This document shows, in pieces, positions 44,388-56,301 of a stretch of DNA of 64,000 bases. The translations under genes were made by a program, and so were the position numbers. The notes below the pieces were generated by a model that was given only the letters and a program-made list of their open reading frames with translations, had not been told where the DNA came from and ran no database searches. Origin of the DNA: Podarcis raffonei (taxonomy: Eukaryota; Chordata; Lepidosauria; Squamata; Lacertidae); the NCBI RefSeq assembly GCF_027172205.1, contig NC_070614.1, positions 45,766,501 to 45,830,500 on the forward strand, written 5' to 3'. How positions within the stretch are numbered: the stretch's first letter is position 1; every line of letters starts with the position of its first letter.

Positions 44388-45289
44388 TTATACCTTTCTT
44401 TGGGTTAGCTGCTCTTTGTTGTTCAGGTCTGGCCTCACCACAATAATGTAGCATTTAGGGGAAAAAATACAAGCCAGTAACCCAGCAACAGAAGCAAAGA
44501 TGGAGAAGATCTCCACAGCCACCATGTATTTTCCTCTGGTGCTCAGGTAGGTTGGAATGAAGGAGAGCCAAACACTGCAGAAGACCAGCATGCTGAAGGT
44601 GATGAATTTGGCTTCATTGAAAGTGTCAGGCAACTTCCTGGCTAGGAAGGCCACCGTGAAGCTGATAGTGGCCAGGAAGCCCATGTAGCCCAAAACACAA
44701 TAGAACATGGAGACTGACCCTTCATTACATAGAAATATGATTTCTTCCATCATTGAGTGCATGTCCACATCTGGGAATGGGGGAGAGGTTGCCAGCCAGA
44801 GGACACAGATTCCTACTTGAACAATGGAGCAGGAAAAGACAATGGAATAAGCCAGTTCTTTGCCTACCCATTTCCTCATATTGGATCCTGGTTTGGTAGC
44901 CATGAATGCCAAAACCACCAATATGGTTTTGGCTAAGATGCTGGAGAGGGCTATAGAGAAGACAATACCAAAAGCAGTTTGTCGGAGAAGGCAAGTCACC
45001 ATATTAGGTTTTCCGAGAAACAACAAAGAAGAGAGGAAACACAAGAGGAGGGAGATAAGGAGACCATAGGTGAGGCTTCGGTTGTTGGCTTTGACTATGG
45101 CTGTATTGCGATGCTTAATGAAGATGCCAAGCACCAGAATTGTGATCAGAGAGAATAGAAGCACAGAGGAAGTTGAAACAATGGCCAAGGTTTCATCAAA
45201 GGCTAGGACGTTTGGAATCTTAGGAATGCATAGATACTGGCCGCTGTTTGGATACTGATCTGCTGGGCAACTGACACATGTTTCCATGT
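44388..45289 (-). CDS. V2R-C exon 6, seven-helix domain
   Basis: 902 nt, 299 residues. Private changes are SGQYLCIP and IPNVLAF in the linker, HSMMEEII in the second extracellular loop and [15 protein letters not shown] around helix 7. [10 protein letters not shown] and ACIFSPKCY are shared with D only. Confidence 0.95.
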
Positions 45290-48200
45290 CTGAAAATACA
45301 AAAACAATGTGTGACAATTTGAAGGAACCAAAAGTATTCTTAAGAATTTCACATCACTAGTCCATTTAGCATAGTGTTTTCTACATCACAATGTATAAGA
45401 GCTTCAAGCCCCAATGCTTTTGTACTAGGTGTATCAAAAATAAAACTTGTGGATCAAAACTGGAATTTTCTACATGGGTAACATCTTTTTTTTCTTTATT
45501 GTCTCCCTGCTTTTTCTTAGAGCCACATAAACAGTACTACAAAATGAGAAATGCATTACAGCTGAAATCTTTGGATCTCAGAAAATCGAGTTTGATAAGA
45601 GTTTCACCCTATTGTCAAACAACCTAATTCTTAGAGGAGGAAACACCACTTCCATTCCACCCCAATTTTGTAGAAGTTGAAAGTAAAATATATTAGCTTC
45701 CACTTAAAAAAGAAATCTTCAAGATGTTTTAAAGATTAAAATATATTGATGATATCTATAAACAGTGAGAAGCCTTCTCTCCTGCAGCAATTTAATGCTA
45801 ACAAAATTGCCAGGAGCCCAGAGGTTCTGCAGTATCTTAAGATGTCATCTCTAACCTTTCTCATTTGAAATCATTCCTTCTGGACATGGATCACAATCAT
45901 AGCAGCAAAACTTCTCCCCCTCCTTCTTTTTCTTCCCGTAACCAGGATGGCAGTTGGCATTACATAGAGAAAGCGGTGGCACCTATGCAAAGAGATAGGA
46001 AGAGTTTAATATTATGATACTGTTTTGAGAAATTTATCGAATATCCAATATCAGGTGATTTAATAGTAAATAGGAAGACTAATAGCGTGAAATGATCTGT
46101 AGGTACACAAGGTACATACAGTGGGGTAAAAACCTGCTGTTCTAAGCATCTTACAAACTTAAGAAGCTGTCAGTATTCATGCCTGGACCATCCAACCTTA
46201 TAGCTGTGTTAGAATTCAGTGTGATTTCACCCCTGGCTTGGCCTTTTGATGGAGTCACCACTTAATGGCATTTGCTTCAAGGAGTTCACATGGTGTTCCT
46301 TTGTGTGGCACAAGGAATTAAAGGTAAGTCATTATAGTGGTTCTTTTCCTAACTGCAGGGTCATTACAAGCAACTAGGACTAGGATATCATTCCATGACT
46401 TTTGGGTTGTGGTTTCCTGTTAGGCCACATCCTGTCTCAGAGAGAAATGCTTTGGGTTCCCACGCCTGACCTGTTCTGGGAGGAGTTGCATTCCATTTGA
46501 AGCAAGAGGTCTGGGAGAACTCCTCTATTCTCACTCATCACTAGTCTGAAGTGGTTTCAGGTGCTAGTGAATTTCAAAATGAATAATGTGTGAAGTGCTT
46601 TTGTTACATCCCATTTTGTGGATAACCACAAATTCTGGGTTTTCCGGGACTGTGCCTTTATTCCCATACCTTAGTGAAGCGTCTGTGCCATTTGATTCTG
46701 TCTTCATTAATGGTGAGCTCTTTGCCCGGAGGGGCCTGAGGATCCAACCTGCCCACTTTGACTCTGACATAGGAATTATTTGGGAAAGTGACCAAGTTGG
46801 TAATATCAAAGCCAGCTGCTAACTCTCCATATTCATTTAATGTAATTTCATCTCCAGCACTGTTGTTGAATGAGATTCTCTGCAGGAATGAGTGGAGCTA
46901 AGTGGAAAGAGAATCGAAGTTAAACACTTCAGTTCACAATGGAGAGCATCCATATTCTAGCTGCACATACAGGAGGAGTAGGAAATCATGAATCAGTGTC
47001 AATTCAACATTCAACAGACTTGCATCAAGATATTATGGAGAGATGAGACTATAAACCTGCTTGATTGAGACCAGCCTTTGTCACAATCCAAGAAAGGAAG
47101 GAATTTGAGAAGTCATGTATGAGAAGAAATGGTAGCTTATATTCTTAAAGGATAGGAATGCAACATGAGAACATCGGACTGGACCTTTCCATAGTTTATG
47201 GAGTGGATTTGAGCATGGTTGGATGTTGGATGCAGATGAGTGGTAGGAAGCAGCAGCTGAGGAACCCGAAAGGGACACCCCAAGGAAAGGAGGCTCAGAG
47301 CCAGGGGTTTGTGGTGGGATGACAAGGAGTTGTCAGTGGGCGAAAAGGGAGCAGACTGGGAGGAAGAGGCAACAGGGTTAAGGGAGCAGGAAGAGGCTGT
47401 GGCAGACTGAAATCCAGACTCAGAGGCAGAAGAGGGAAAGGGAGAAAAGCAGGGTCTGGAGACAGTGATCACACAATTGATAGCATCTTCTGGGGTGAGA
47501 GCCTCTAAGAGTGAGGCTTCAGGCCCCAGAAACCCCTGGTGGTGTGCATACAGGGAAAGATGAGGAGTTGGGGATGGGGCTTTTCAGGACGTGCCCAGGT
47601 AGTGGCAGCCATCTGATGGGCTGCTCTTCTCTTTTCTCTTTGATATGAGGATCCCTGCAAAAGCCAGTGCCTGGGGTTGGGGTCCTGGTTGTGCTCCCTT
47701 ATAATTATGCGCCCGGGGCCCCCAACCTTACACCACTGGGTAACTGGACAGGTAAGAGAGACAGAGGGAATTGCGGAAGGATGTGGATAGAAAATGGAGG
47801 GGTTTTCAGTATGGAGAAGGTGGTTGGCACAGCTTCAGTTATGTGTCGTTTTTTCCTTATGTCATCTAAAGTCTGTTTAGTAGCATTATTGTAAGTTTTC
47901 TAATTCCTATCTTTGATATAATTACTAAAGGTTTATTTTTTAATTTCTTAAGTTTTATTCTTTTATTTCTTTACTGATAAGTAAATGCCTACTCACAAAA
48001 TGTACCAATGCAGTGAATGCTTTGTAAGAGGGAACAATACCTGCCAAGGATCTACATATTGAGGAGAGAGTTTTCCCTTAGCATCTCTTCTGTTGCGGAT
48101 GGTTCCAGCCAAGTGCATGCTGTTTAAGGCATGTGCCAAAGCATAGACAGCATTATAAATGGTGTAGCTGTGGCCAGTCATGCTCATTTCAAAAAATGGT

Positions 48201-50310
48201 GCAGGGAGACTCTCCAGCATCTCCTCTCCAGTACAAATGTTATCACTGAATGTTGAGTGAGTGGAGTTTGAAAGTGAACAACTGAATGCATCTTCCCAGA
48301 AATCTTGGATAAAACCATCTGTCTCTGTCCAATGAGGACGTATACTCCGAAGAAAGTCTTTAAAGTTGTGAATCTCCTTGAAGTGAATTGCAAAGGAGAT
48401 AGCACCATGGAACATTCGTATATTAACAGTCAATTTTTGAAGGCTATATAATATGAAATCAATTTGGGTAGTTGTAATCCATACTGTTCCTTTACGTGAA
48501 TTCTTTTGAGGAAATAGTAGCTGAGATAACTCCATTGTGCTTAAAGCAGCTGACAGCCATATACTAAATCTACTTTCTCCATATACAAGAACTACATTGG
48601 TTCTGCTGGTTGTGAAAATTGGTAACCAGATCCTTGAGTCATGCAGTTGGTTACTGTTATAAATTAGATTGAGTTCCACTCTTTCTGTGAATGCTGAACA
48701 GATTCCATTCTTGAAAAGCATTGGCTCAATTGTCTGTAAGAAACGTTCTCCAGCTTCATTAGCTGGAGTCATGAGCCCAACCCATTTCCACCTGAAATGC
48801 AGAATTAACCGGATAATTCCTTGATACTGAAGGTCTTCATTGGGGACCATGCGGTAAAAGGAAGGGAATTTGGTTCCATAATTTATGAGTGGTTCAAATG
48901 AACCATATGAAATCTGGAAAACATTTTTAAGGGGAGGAACATTTTTAGTTAATGTGTTCTCAGCAATTTTTGCTTATGAATCCAATGCCAATGTCATATA
49001 TTGAGTAGTTCACAGGAAGCTAATGCAGTGCATTCAGGATTGATGTATATGAACCAGTCTAGGTGCCTCCTTTACAAACCTGGCAGCTTTAGAGAAACCT
49101 TCTATTACATCTATTAAACAGATACGGTCCCTTCTTACACACACTGTTGGATATGCATATTATGGCCCTTTTACTTTGTCTATTTCCCCACTCCATATGT
49201 ATGAATCAGTAGATTCCTAATGCAAGAAAAGCATGATATCTCTGTTTTTCAAATCCATATTCTACCTGTGGCATCTTGAAAAGACCTAAGACGTTTGCCA
49301 TGCACCAGGAGGTATCAGAGCTGAGTCCCCCAATGACTCCTATGACATTTTTCTGGATGCCACACCTGTAGTTGGGAACAAAGTGATGTGATTTAAAGAG
49401 CAGGTCCAGAGTGTTTCGGTAGGTCATCTTTGAATCATAATAGCTATCATAGATGTGGAAGCCGAGAGAGACATTAGGCAACATCCTGGGATTCTCGTTG
49501 ATCTCATCAACAGCAAAGACCAAAGCCAGGATTTGCTGGTAGAACTTTGTCAACACCCTGCAAATGAAGTTAGATTTTGTTTGATAGGGAAATTAAACAG
49601 TGCACAGAATCTAGATAGGAGAGATTCACCTGCCTGCCTATAAAGAGAGGATGAAGCCAGCGAAGTTTATTTACTTATTTGGGCAATCTAAGAATACTGT
49701 GTAATTAAAAAAGCTGTTTCTTCATATCTTCAGCAACCCGTGTTTGTTTTCACCACCTTGAAAATTTGGGTATCATCAAAAAAGTTGAGTACGATACCAC
49801 TTTGCTATATGCTTTCCCTATTTTTTATGCCATCTCTTTTCTCTTTCCCCTACTCTCTTTCCTATCTCTCTTTAAACAATTAGACTAAAAAAAGCTTATT
49901 GTTCATTGACAGTATGCACATAGCCTATATGCACAGAGATTTCTAATAAAATTTCTCCACACATTTAAAAAATAAAGTTCTAAAGCTATCTTCCTCCCCA
50001 ATCAATCAAAGTTATTTTTAGTCAGATATAGCATATAAGGAATAATTAAATAATATTAGTTAACGGTTACTTACAGTGGAGCATCAATGAAGTCCTGGGG
50101 AGGGTGTTTCTTGAAGGATACCTTGCGGACTATGTAATAAATATGAGATGCCATTGCACCAATGACCAGGTCACCTGGCTCATACCACTCGTGTGGAACA
50201 TGAACAGGATTATTTGTTGCGCATTGAGCGCTTTGTACTTGGGACACTATATTGGGGAGCAGCAGAAGCAGCAGGAGCAACATCCTGATGGCAAATACCC
50301 TTGTGTGCAT
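44388..50310 (-). CDS. V2R-C: type-2 vomeronasal receptor, six exons, most compact
   Basis: Third complete receptor. Exons are 50075-50310, 49266-49557, 48041-48913, 46670-46897, 45856-45982 and 44388-45289, totalling 2658 nt or 885 residues, intact. It is compact because intron 2 is only 352 bp (9654 in A, 2445 in B, 1167 in D); its acceptor is joined directly to sequence that lies deep in the intron elsewhere. The other introns are 517, 1143, 687 and 566 bp and hold no mobile element I can recognise. The helices group with D ([19 protein letters not shown]), exon 3 with B. An L2 fragment sits in the presumed 3' untranslated region at the same place as in D. Confidence 0.9.
45856..45982 (-). 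CDS. V2R-C exon 5
   Basis: 127 nt, [16 protein letters not shown] to SNEK plus one base. PLSLC is shared with B. All linker cysteines are present. Confidence 0.92.
46670..46897 (-). CDS. V2R-C exon 4
   Basis: 228 nt, [10 protein letters not shown] to [14 protein letters not shown] replaces VKVGSLDPQ of the other copies; otherwise the protein is the same. Several silent sites agree with A rather than B or D. Confidence 0.92.
48041..48913 (-). CDS. V2R-C exon 3
   Basis: 873 nt, 291 codons from [13 protein letters not shown] to VDPWQ. The acceptor TTTTCCAG is intact, but the pyrimidine tract before it is short and interrupted by AAAAA because an upstream deletion ends there. The second half matches B ([10 protein letters not shown]); the variable stretch [17 protein letters not shown] is private and shorter than in B. 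Confidence 0.9.
49266..49557 (-). CDS. V2R-C exon 2
   Basis: 292 nt, standard phases. Copy-specific end is VLGLFKMPQ, with Met where A, B and D have Ile. The hinge motif SSDTS is kept. Confidence 0.92.
50075..50310 (-). CDS. V2R-C exon 1
   Basis: 236 nt beginning [10 protein letters not shown]. An in-frame TAG lies seven codons upstream of this ATG, which fixes the N-terminus here and, by homology, in the other copies. Reads [17 protein letters not shown] and [11 protein letters not shown]. Confidence 0.92.
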
Positions 50311-51540
50311 GGACTCCCCTGCTTCTCTCTACAGTATTATTCCTCTCCTCTACCTGATCTGAACAAGATAAATTGGGTGGCAGCTGACTCTGTCAATTTG
50401 GCACTGTAAGGGACATGTATCCGCCTTATTGTTAGCTTGAAGATTGTCACAACAGAATTCTTGGATGCCAAACAAGATGCAGTGATTTGATATGAAAGAG
50501 GGAAACTGATAACTGATAAGTAACAGAGTCTAGCCTAGTTGTCTATAGAGCACAGAGGAGCTTATAATCATTTCAGGCTTGCTTGTTGATTCTTTTTTTC
50601 CACTCTGGCATTTGGCGGTTCAGTCAGGTAGTTTGATTATTGTAATTTGAGTAATGATAGGGGAGAGAATCACTTGTGCAGTGTTTTTGGATTCTATGGC
50701 GCATCAGCAGTAGAGGAACTGCCAAAATATTACTATTATTAATTTTTAAATATATATTATTGATTTACCAATATTGTTTCAATAGCGACCTCAATATAAC
50801 AATACCAATTTTATCCAAATAATGCAATTATGAATGCCAAGTTTTCAAATGTCAAATTATACGATTTAATTAAAAGTTTCCCCTTGCGTGCTAGATTTGA
50901 TGGCTTCATTCTTCTTCATGATTTCTGTGTTCCACTATGTTAATAATTTCCATTGCATTCTATCCACATATAGTAATCTCTTAGATGACAGCTACAGTCT
51001 TGTGATTTCTATTTGTGTTGGTATATATTAAGTAATTTATAAAGTTTGAAGTGAGGAACTCTAAGTGTAGTCCTTATTCTTTCCTGCGTGTGACAAGTTC
51101 CCCCCATGATGTTTTCCTTTTCATATATGGTGCTGTACCCTTCATTCCTGCAACTGTTGATATTTCCCATCATGCCCCGGGAGAAGCAGTTATCCCACAG
51201 TTTCCAAAAGTCACTTCATCACTTTGTCCTGTGTTTGGCTTCCAGTAAAAAAGCAGTGTTCGCCATTTTTTTCCAGCCTAGGAGGAATGGTCTGAATCCA
51301 GACCACAGATGTTGAACCCAAAAGCATCTATTACTGCAACTGGTAGACCGGAAGCCGGATCTGCCAATGTAATTATATTTGTAACATCACAAAATCATAG
51401 GCAAGGAATGAACCTACAAGGTCAGCAGGATGGCTAGAGTTGAGCTGGTCCCATCCTTTCCCCGCTTCTTAATTTGTTAGTACTGTGGTATCCATCACCT
51501 TCCCACTTATGTAACACTGATGAGACATAGTTTGCCATCA
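50311..51540 (-). promoter_or_regulatory. Conserved 5' flank of V2R-C
   Basis: Constant block at about 50625-50715 followed by array spacer; no gene. Confidence 0.4.
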
Positions 51541-52060
51541 TATCCTGCAGATCAACTAGCAGGAGTTTTCACTGGGATTTTAAATCGATCCCTAGCCCAG
51601 GCTATTGTTCCATCCTGCTTAAAGTCACGCCATTGAGAGCGTGCTCACTTATGGCTTATGTGTGTGGTACGGAAGCTGTACTACCCTGGACAGGATGGGG
51701 TTGGGCAGAGTTGTTAAGGCAGCAGAGAGCATTGTTGGCTGCCCACTCTCCACCTTAGAGCAGATTTATGCCACAAGGTGCCATAGGAAGGCACTGGACA
51801 TACTAAAAGATCCATCGCATCCTGGTCACTGTCTCTTCGAGCTCCTGCCGTCGGGACGGAGATACAGGACGATGAAGACAAGAACGAGCCGTCTTAAGAA
51901 CAGCTTCTTCTCCAGAGCGATCTCAGCCCTGAATGGGAAGCCTGGACTTTGAAAGTCATCTAATCTTCCTTGCTGTGCTATACTGTATTGTTTAATTAGT
52001 GTTTTTATGAAGTAGTCAAGTAATTTCGTTGTCCCCGAGAGGGGGCAATGACAATAAAGA

Positions 52061-52112
<52 letters not shown>
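51541..52112 (+). mobile_element. Rex1-like LINE, 5'-truncated
   Basis: Plus-strand fragment encoding the C-terminal segment SILTYGLCVWYGSCT, CHRKALDILKDPSHPGH and LLPSGRRYRTMKTRTSRLKN typical of Rex1/CR1-group LINEs. It ends caataaagat plus a run of ATT to 52112. Inserted in a spacer sequence (tttgccatca / ttaactga) that is uninterrupted in other units. Confidence 0.8.
52061..52112. repeat. ATT microsatellite
   Basis: About 17 units; the tail of the Rex1-like LINE. Confidence 0.95.
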
Positions 52113-52113
<1 letters not shown>

Positions 52114-54208
52114 TAACTGAGTGGTGGCAGCTATTCTGGATAGCATCCTTGCCTTACGAAGAAGTGGGGACACTGGATTATAGCATCAATAGACCATGGG
52201 ATATCAGATCCACACAAAGCATGATGGAGAACAGCAACAACTTGGAGAAGGTAGTTGTGACAAACTTGGCACCTCAGTTACCGCTCACGCCCATGTGTCC
52301 GCTCTCACTTAAATATATTGTCCCCACCTCACCAAACAACCTTTGACCCGAAGGCTTAAGAACAAAACCTAACTATCCCTGAATACCTGTAGGGGATCTT
52401 TATGAGGGGGATAACCACGAAGTTGGAGCAGGTGTTCTTTAAATAAACAATAAAGATTTATTTTTAAAACAAGGTAGTATAATACAAGTGGAGAAACTTA
52501 GCGTACTTCTTTAATAATAATACGCTAGTTCACTTCAATTCGCTTTCAGAAGTTTCGGCTTTATAGTTCAGTTCCTTTCTAAGGCGGTACTTTCTTCAGT
52601 TACCCACCCCTTTAACAAATCTAACTCCTGATGTACTTTCAGTAATAGTCTTAAGGGCTCACCACACACCCCTTCCTTTACTGGGATTTGGGAGTTTCTT
52701 CTTTCCTCAGAAGAGTCTCTCCCCTCCAAATTAGTTTGAGACCTAAGTAGAATCATCTCTTTCAGCTTCTCATTCTCCTGCCTCACCCTCAGTCTCCCCG
52801 CAGAATGTGGTCCTTTTACTCCTGCAGGACAATACACTCAGTCCTTCACGGTACACTCAGAGTGGATGTTTTATTCCAGAACCAACTCTCCCTCCTCAAC
52901 GCTCTTTATATTTCAACCTGACTCCTATCCTATCTCCCTACCTAACTCTCAGCCTCTCTCCTCAACCCCCCTCTTAACCACACTTTAACTCCATCTCCCT
53001 CGAAGTGTGTTCCTTTTAAACTCTCCCTCCTGGAACCACAGCCAATCAGAGGCTGCTGTTCTTTAAGCATTTGCTGGAAGGAGAAAAAAGAAAAAAAATA
53101 CTTGAGGAACCAACTTTTCTGTCACAATAGACACAACATTTTACAAGGACTGGAAGAAACACGACGGAAGGAATAATTGCCACACACAGGAAGAACAAGG
53201 ATGTAGTTTGAGTGCCACATTTGTAGTTCTATGAATCATTTCATGTGTCAACACGACTAGAAGTTATTCATATTGCAGTTGGTGTATAAGGGATTATTAT
53301 TTTGACTGGAATATAATAGATATTAATACGATTTTGGAATGCGGAAATAAAGGAAATCTAGCATGTGGGGGGACACCTAAATTATATGATTCGGTATTTG
53401 AGTGATTAGTATTAGTATTACAATTTGGTATTGTTTTATTGACGCTATTATTGGATGGTATTTGAAAATAAATAAAAATTATTATAAAAGAAATAGCATA
53501 AATAGACTTTAAATCAACTTTAGAAACAACACATCTGTATTCTCTGAAGCCATTTGGCTTATTTGAGATATTCTCTGAGACCTCTCTTTCAAACTGGTTA
53601 GAAGTATAATTCAGGAAAAAAAGGTTTGTCCTATTAGTGTTAGTAATATCCAATGTATTTTCCTCCAGATAATGTTGCATATCTCTGCTAATTTGTTAGT
53701 TTGTTAAAACTATTTAAAAACTATTTAAAAATCAAGGGAAATGGCTGTTTTAAACATCTCCTTCTTTTGTTCCTCAGCTGCCAGGTGAGAGATAAAGAAT
53801 GTAGAGCCCTTAACTATTTCACAATGTTTTTTGTTTCTGGTACCCTGTGTTGTCTTCAAGATGAATTTGCAGATTCCATGAAGTAATTGATAAGAGACTT
53901 TTTATTAACAATCATTCATACAGTACATGTACAACACTGAACTACTGAAATTAACCATTTCTAAAAGAAAAGGCTGAGAGTTTTGCTATTAAGATTCCAT
54001 TTGCTTTAAATATACAGTAATACATGACAGGGGTGTATGGAGCGTTAGGGATGGGTAGTAACTCTAGCGGGGAACAAGTCGTGCTCCTTCTGGGGTAGTT
54101 TGTCTACCTCAGATCCCCACCCTGCACTCAGTTCTCACCTGTGGCTCCTAGACGTTGTCAGCATTCAACAGCAGCCACATACCACGAATCAGATTCAACT
54201 GGCTCCCT
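52113..54208. other. Array spacer between V2R-C and V2R-D
   Basis: Shared with 2020-2414, 25380-27060 and 41750-43600. No gene recognised; it includes the likely poly(A) site of D near 53901. Confidence 0.5.
53901..53906 (-). promoter_or_regulatory. Likely poly(A) signal of V2R-D
   Basis: Same conserved AATAAA; about 1490 bp past the stop because an L2 fragment and a solo LTR lie between. Confidence 0.45.
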
Positions 54209-54209
54209 A

Positions 54210-54252
<43 letters not shown>

Positions 54253-54983
54253 GCAATAAATCCTGTCGTCCAGTCAGCGCTTCCCCTGCGCAGCTCTGCT
54301 TGGGGCTGACCTGGGCAGGAAAACAGAGTTGCAGCGGTCCTGCTGTCCGTGTGAGATAGAGGGATAAATCAAGTCCAGAGACAGTTTGTTGCTATCTCTA
54401 AAAAGGTTTATTTACAAGCCATAAATCAGTCTCATTCCATCGGAGCTTTCTGGCATCTTTCCCGTGCTAAAAACACACACAGCCTCTCTGCTGCGTCTTT
54501 CAGTCTAAAGTGAAAGCAACTCTCACAGACAAAGACGGACAAAGCCTGTGACGTACGGCCCTGCGTCAGGCCACTCCCCAGATACAGGACACCAAAGAGT
54601 TTTAACCCTGTAAACTCCAAACTCCACAAATAATAATAAACTTTTATTTATATCCCGCCCTCCCCAGCCAAGGCCGGGATCAGGGCGGCTAACATTCTAA
54701 AATCATTTCATTAAAAAATCAGATGGATGGCAACCATTGGGCTAGAGTTCTGTGAAGATTGCCAAAGGAGGGAGTGAGGCTGTGCCCTGGCTTAGTGGAA
54801 CAGCTCTGTCTTGCAGGCCATGCGGAAAGATGTCATGTCCCGCAGGGCCCTAATCTCTTGTGGCAGACTGGAGCCACAGCCAAAAAAGTCCTGGCTCTGG
54901 TTGAGGCCAGCCTAACCTCTCTGTGGCCTGGGACCTCCAAGATGTTTTGTGTTTGAAGATCATAAGTTCCTCTGTGGGACATA
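54209..54983 (-). mobile_element. L2-type LINE fragment in the 3' UTR of V2R-D, split by a solo LTR
   Basis: Same insertion as 43604-43970. Its AAT tail is expanded (54209-54250) and holds a 378-bp LTR; the body resumes at 54629. Confidence 0.8.
54251..54628 (-). mobile_element. Solo LTR, copia-like
   Basis: 378 bp inserted in the AAT repeat. Read on the minus strand it starts TGTGGAGTTTGG, continues TTTACAGGGTTAA (compare cttacagggttaag in the copia LTR at 27070), has AATAAA in the middle and ends ATTGCCA. Related to, but clearly older than, the LTRs at 27070-30618. Confidence 0.55.
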
Positions 54984-55399
54984 CCAGGTGAGGGCAGCCA
55001 ATGGGCCTCAAATCTTCAGTGAATTGGGGAATTTCTCTGCATGCAAAGACAGGATATAGCAGATGAGAGCAAAATTGGGCCCAGTGCTCAAAAAGGTGGC
55101 TACTGCAGGAGCTGTAGAGGGAAATGAGGGGCAGATGGGTCTCATAAACCTAGGAAGGGAGTCCATCTAGGATAAGGAAACTTTGAACTTAAACCTCCAC
55201 TGCTATACAGCATTAGTCATTTGTGAAAAAGGTTTAGGGAGTAGAACCTGAAAAAAATCTGTACCCGTTGCCTTTGGAACATCTTTGGCAAGTTAAGAAG
55301 CAAACTCTACACATATCCAGAGTAGGGGCCTGCAAAGTGATACCAGCTAGCAAGTCCATGTATTCTAAGACCCAACAGAACCACAAATTCCACTGTCAT
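54984..55399 (-). other. Presumed 3' untranslated region of V2R-D, proximal part
   Basis: Conserved with the other genes; no element. Confidence 0.45.
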
Positions 55400-56301
55400 T
55401 TATACCTTTCTTTGTGTTAGCTGCTCTCTATTGTTCAGGTCAGGCCTCACCACAATAATGTAGCATTTAGGGGAAAATATGCAAGCCAGTAACCCAGCAC
55501 CAGAAGCAAAGATGGAAAAGATCTCCACAGCCACCATGTATTTTCCTCTGGTGCTCAGGTAGGTTGGAATGAAGGAGAGCCAAACACTGCAGAAGACCAG
55601 CATGCTGAAGGTGATGAATTTGGCTTCATTAAAAGTGTCAGGCAACTTCCTGGCTAGGAAGGCCACCGTGAAGCTGATAGTGGCCAGGAAGCCCATGTAG
55701 CCCAAAACACAATAGAACATGGAGACTGACCCTTCATTACATAGAAATATGATTTCTTCAGGCATTGAGTGCATGTCCACATCTGGGAATGGGGGAGAGG
55801 TTGCCAGCCAGAGGACACAGATTCCTACTTGAACAATGGAGCAGGAAAAGACAATGGAATAAGCCAGTTCTTTGCCTACCCATTTCCTCATATTGGATCC
55901 TGGTTTGGTAGCCATAAATGCCAAAACCACCAATATGGTTTTGGCTAAGATGCTGGAGAGAGCCACAGAGAAGACAATGCCAAAAGCAGTTTGTCGGAGA
56001 AGGCAAGTCACCATATTAGGTTTTCCGAGAAACAACAAAGAAGAGAGGAAACACAAGAGGAGGGAGATAAGAAGACCATAGGTGAGGCTTTGGTTGTTGG
56101 CTTTGACTATGGCTGTATCGCGATGCTTAATGAAGATGCCAAGCACCAAAATTGTGATCAGAGAGAATAGAAGCACAGAGGAAGTTGAAACAATGGCCAA
56201 GGTTTCATCAAAGGCTAGGAAGTTTGGAATCTTAGGAATGCATAGATCCTGGCCGCTGTTTGGATACTGATCTGCTGGGCAACTGACACATGTTTCCATG
56301 T
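55400..56301 (-). CDS. V2R-D exon 6, seven-helix domain
   Basis: 902 nt, 299 residues. Private changes are [15 protein letters not shown] in the first intracellular loop and NNREQL in the tail. [10 protein letters not shown] and ACIFSPKCY are shared with C. Confidence 0.95.
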
